Shown here one piece after another: positions 5,308-5,468 of a stretch of DNA of 5,468 nt. The notes under the pieces were generated by a model, which was not told the DNA's origin, ran no database searches, and saw only the letters and a program-made list of their open reading frames with translations. The translations under genes were made by a program, and so were the position numbers. The DNA is taken from the NCBI GenBank assembly GCA_007119345.1, contig SKPV01000208.1, positions 1 to 5,468 on the forward strand, given 5' to 3'. This DNA comes from Halovivax sp. (GTDB lineage Archaea; Halobacteriota; Halobacteria; Halobacteriales; Natrialbaceae). Position 1 is the first letter of the stretch, and every line of letters starts with the position of its first letter.

Positions 5308-5468
5308 GGACGCAGCCGAGATATGGCGATCTGATCCGGTGGGCAGCGAACGGGCGATCGTGTGGAGGGGTGTGTGAGGATGATCGCGCCGAGGACAGAG
5401 CGAGAGTCACCGCCGCCAGATCGGAGAACGGCCACTCGAATCGGGGACAGAGGCACCGTTGAGACCAC

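Noticed and set aside
5308..5468. Terminator or partial gene at the right edge
   Set aside because: No T-tract or strong hairpin follows the hydrolase stop, and the 64-codon minus-strand frame at the edge has no domain features and reads into the hydrolase gene.

Overview
The window looks like chromosomal DNA from a haloarchaeon (class Halobacteria). It is GC-rich throughout. The proteins are rich in Asp/Glu with few Lys. Promoters appear as short T-rich boxes about 26-28 nt before the start codons, with no Shine-Dalgarno motif, which is the pattern of leaderless archaeal transcripts. A genus cannot be assigned from the sequence alone. This is inferred from composition and protein style, not from a database match.

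Layout, left to right. Positions 1-182 are non-coding: two almost identical 66-bp direct repeats, each holding a hairpin, then a third, diverged unit whose hairpin starts 3 nt after the stop codon of the first gene. Positions 183-1364 (minus) encode a potassium-channel-like membrane protein with the filter motif TVGYGD and a cytoplasmic NAD-binding-type RCK_N (TrkA-N) domain, but no RCK_C lobe. A 101-bp gap with a good TATA-like box precedes it. Positions 1466-2854 and 2854-4077 (both minus) encode two tandem paralogues. Each has about three membrane helices, a shared uncharacterised middle region, a low-complexity linker and a C-terminal RCK_C (TrkA_C) domain. Their stop and start codons overlap by one base (TGATG). 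A 168-bp divergent intergenic region separates them from a plus-strand gene at 4246-5307, an M14-like zinc hydrolase of the succinylglutamate desuccinylase/aspartoacylase family. The last 161 bases (5308-5468) hold no gene or T-rich terminator that I can support.

How the genes may work together. The three minus-strand genes form a gene set read from 4077 down to 183. The channel has the pore and the nucleotide-binding RCK_N half. The two neighbours have membrane anchors and RCK_C halves but no pore loop and no Rossmann fold. A reasonable hypothesis is a multi-protein K+ (or other ion) conductance in which regulatory RCK_C lobes come from separate membrane proteins. This is inferred from domain content and gene order. 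The hydrolase gene is divergent and has no obvious functional tie to ion transport.
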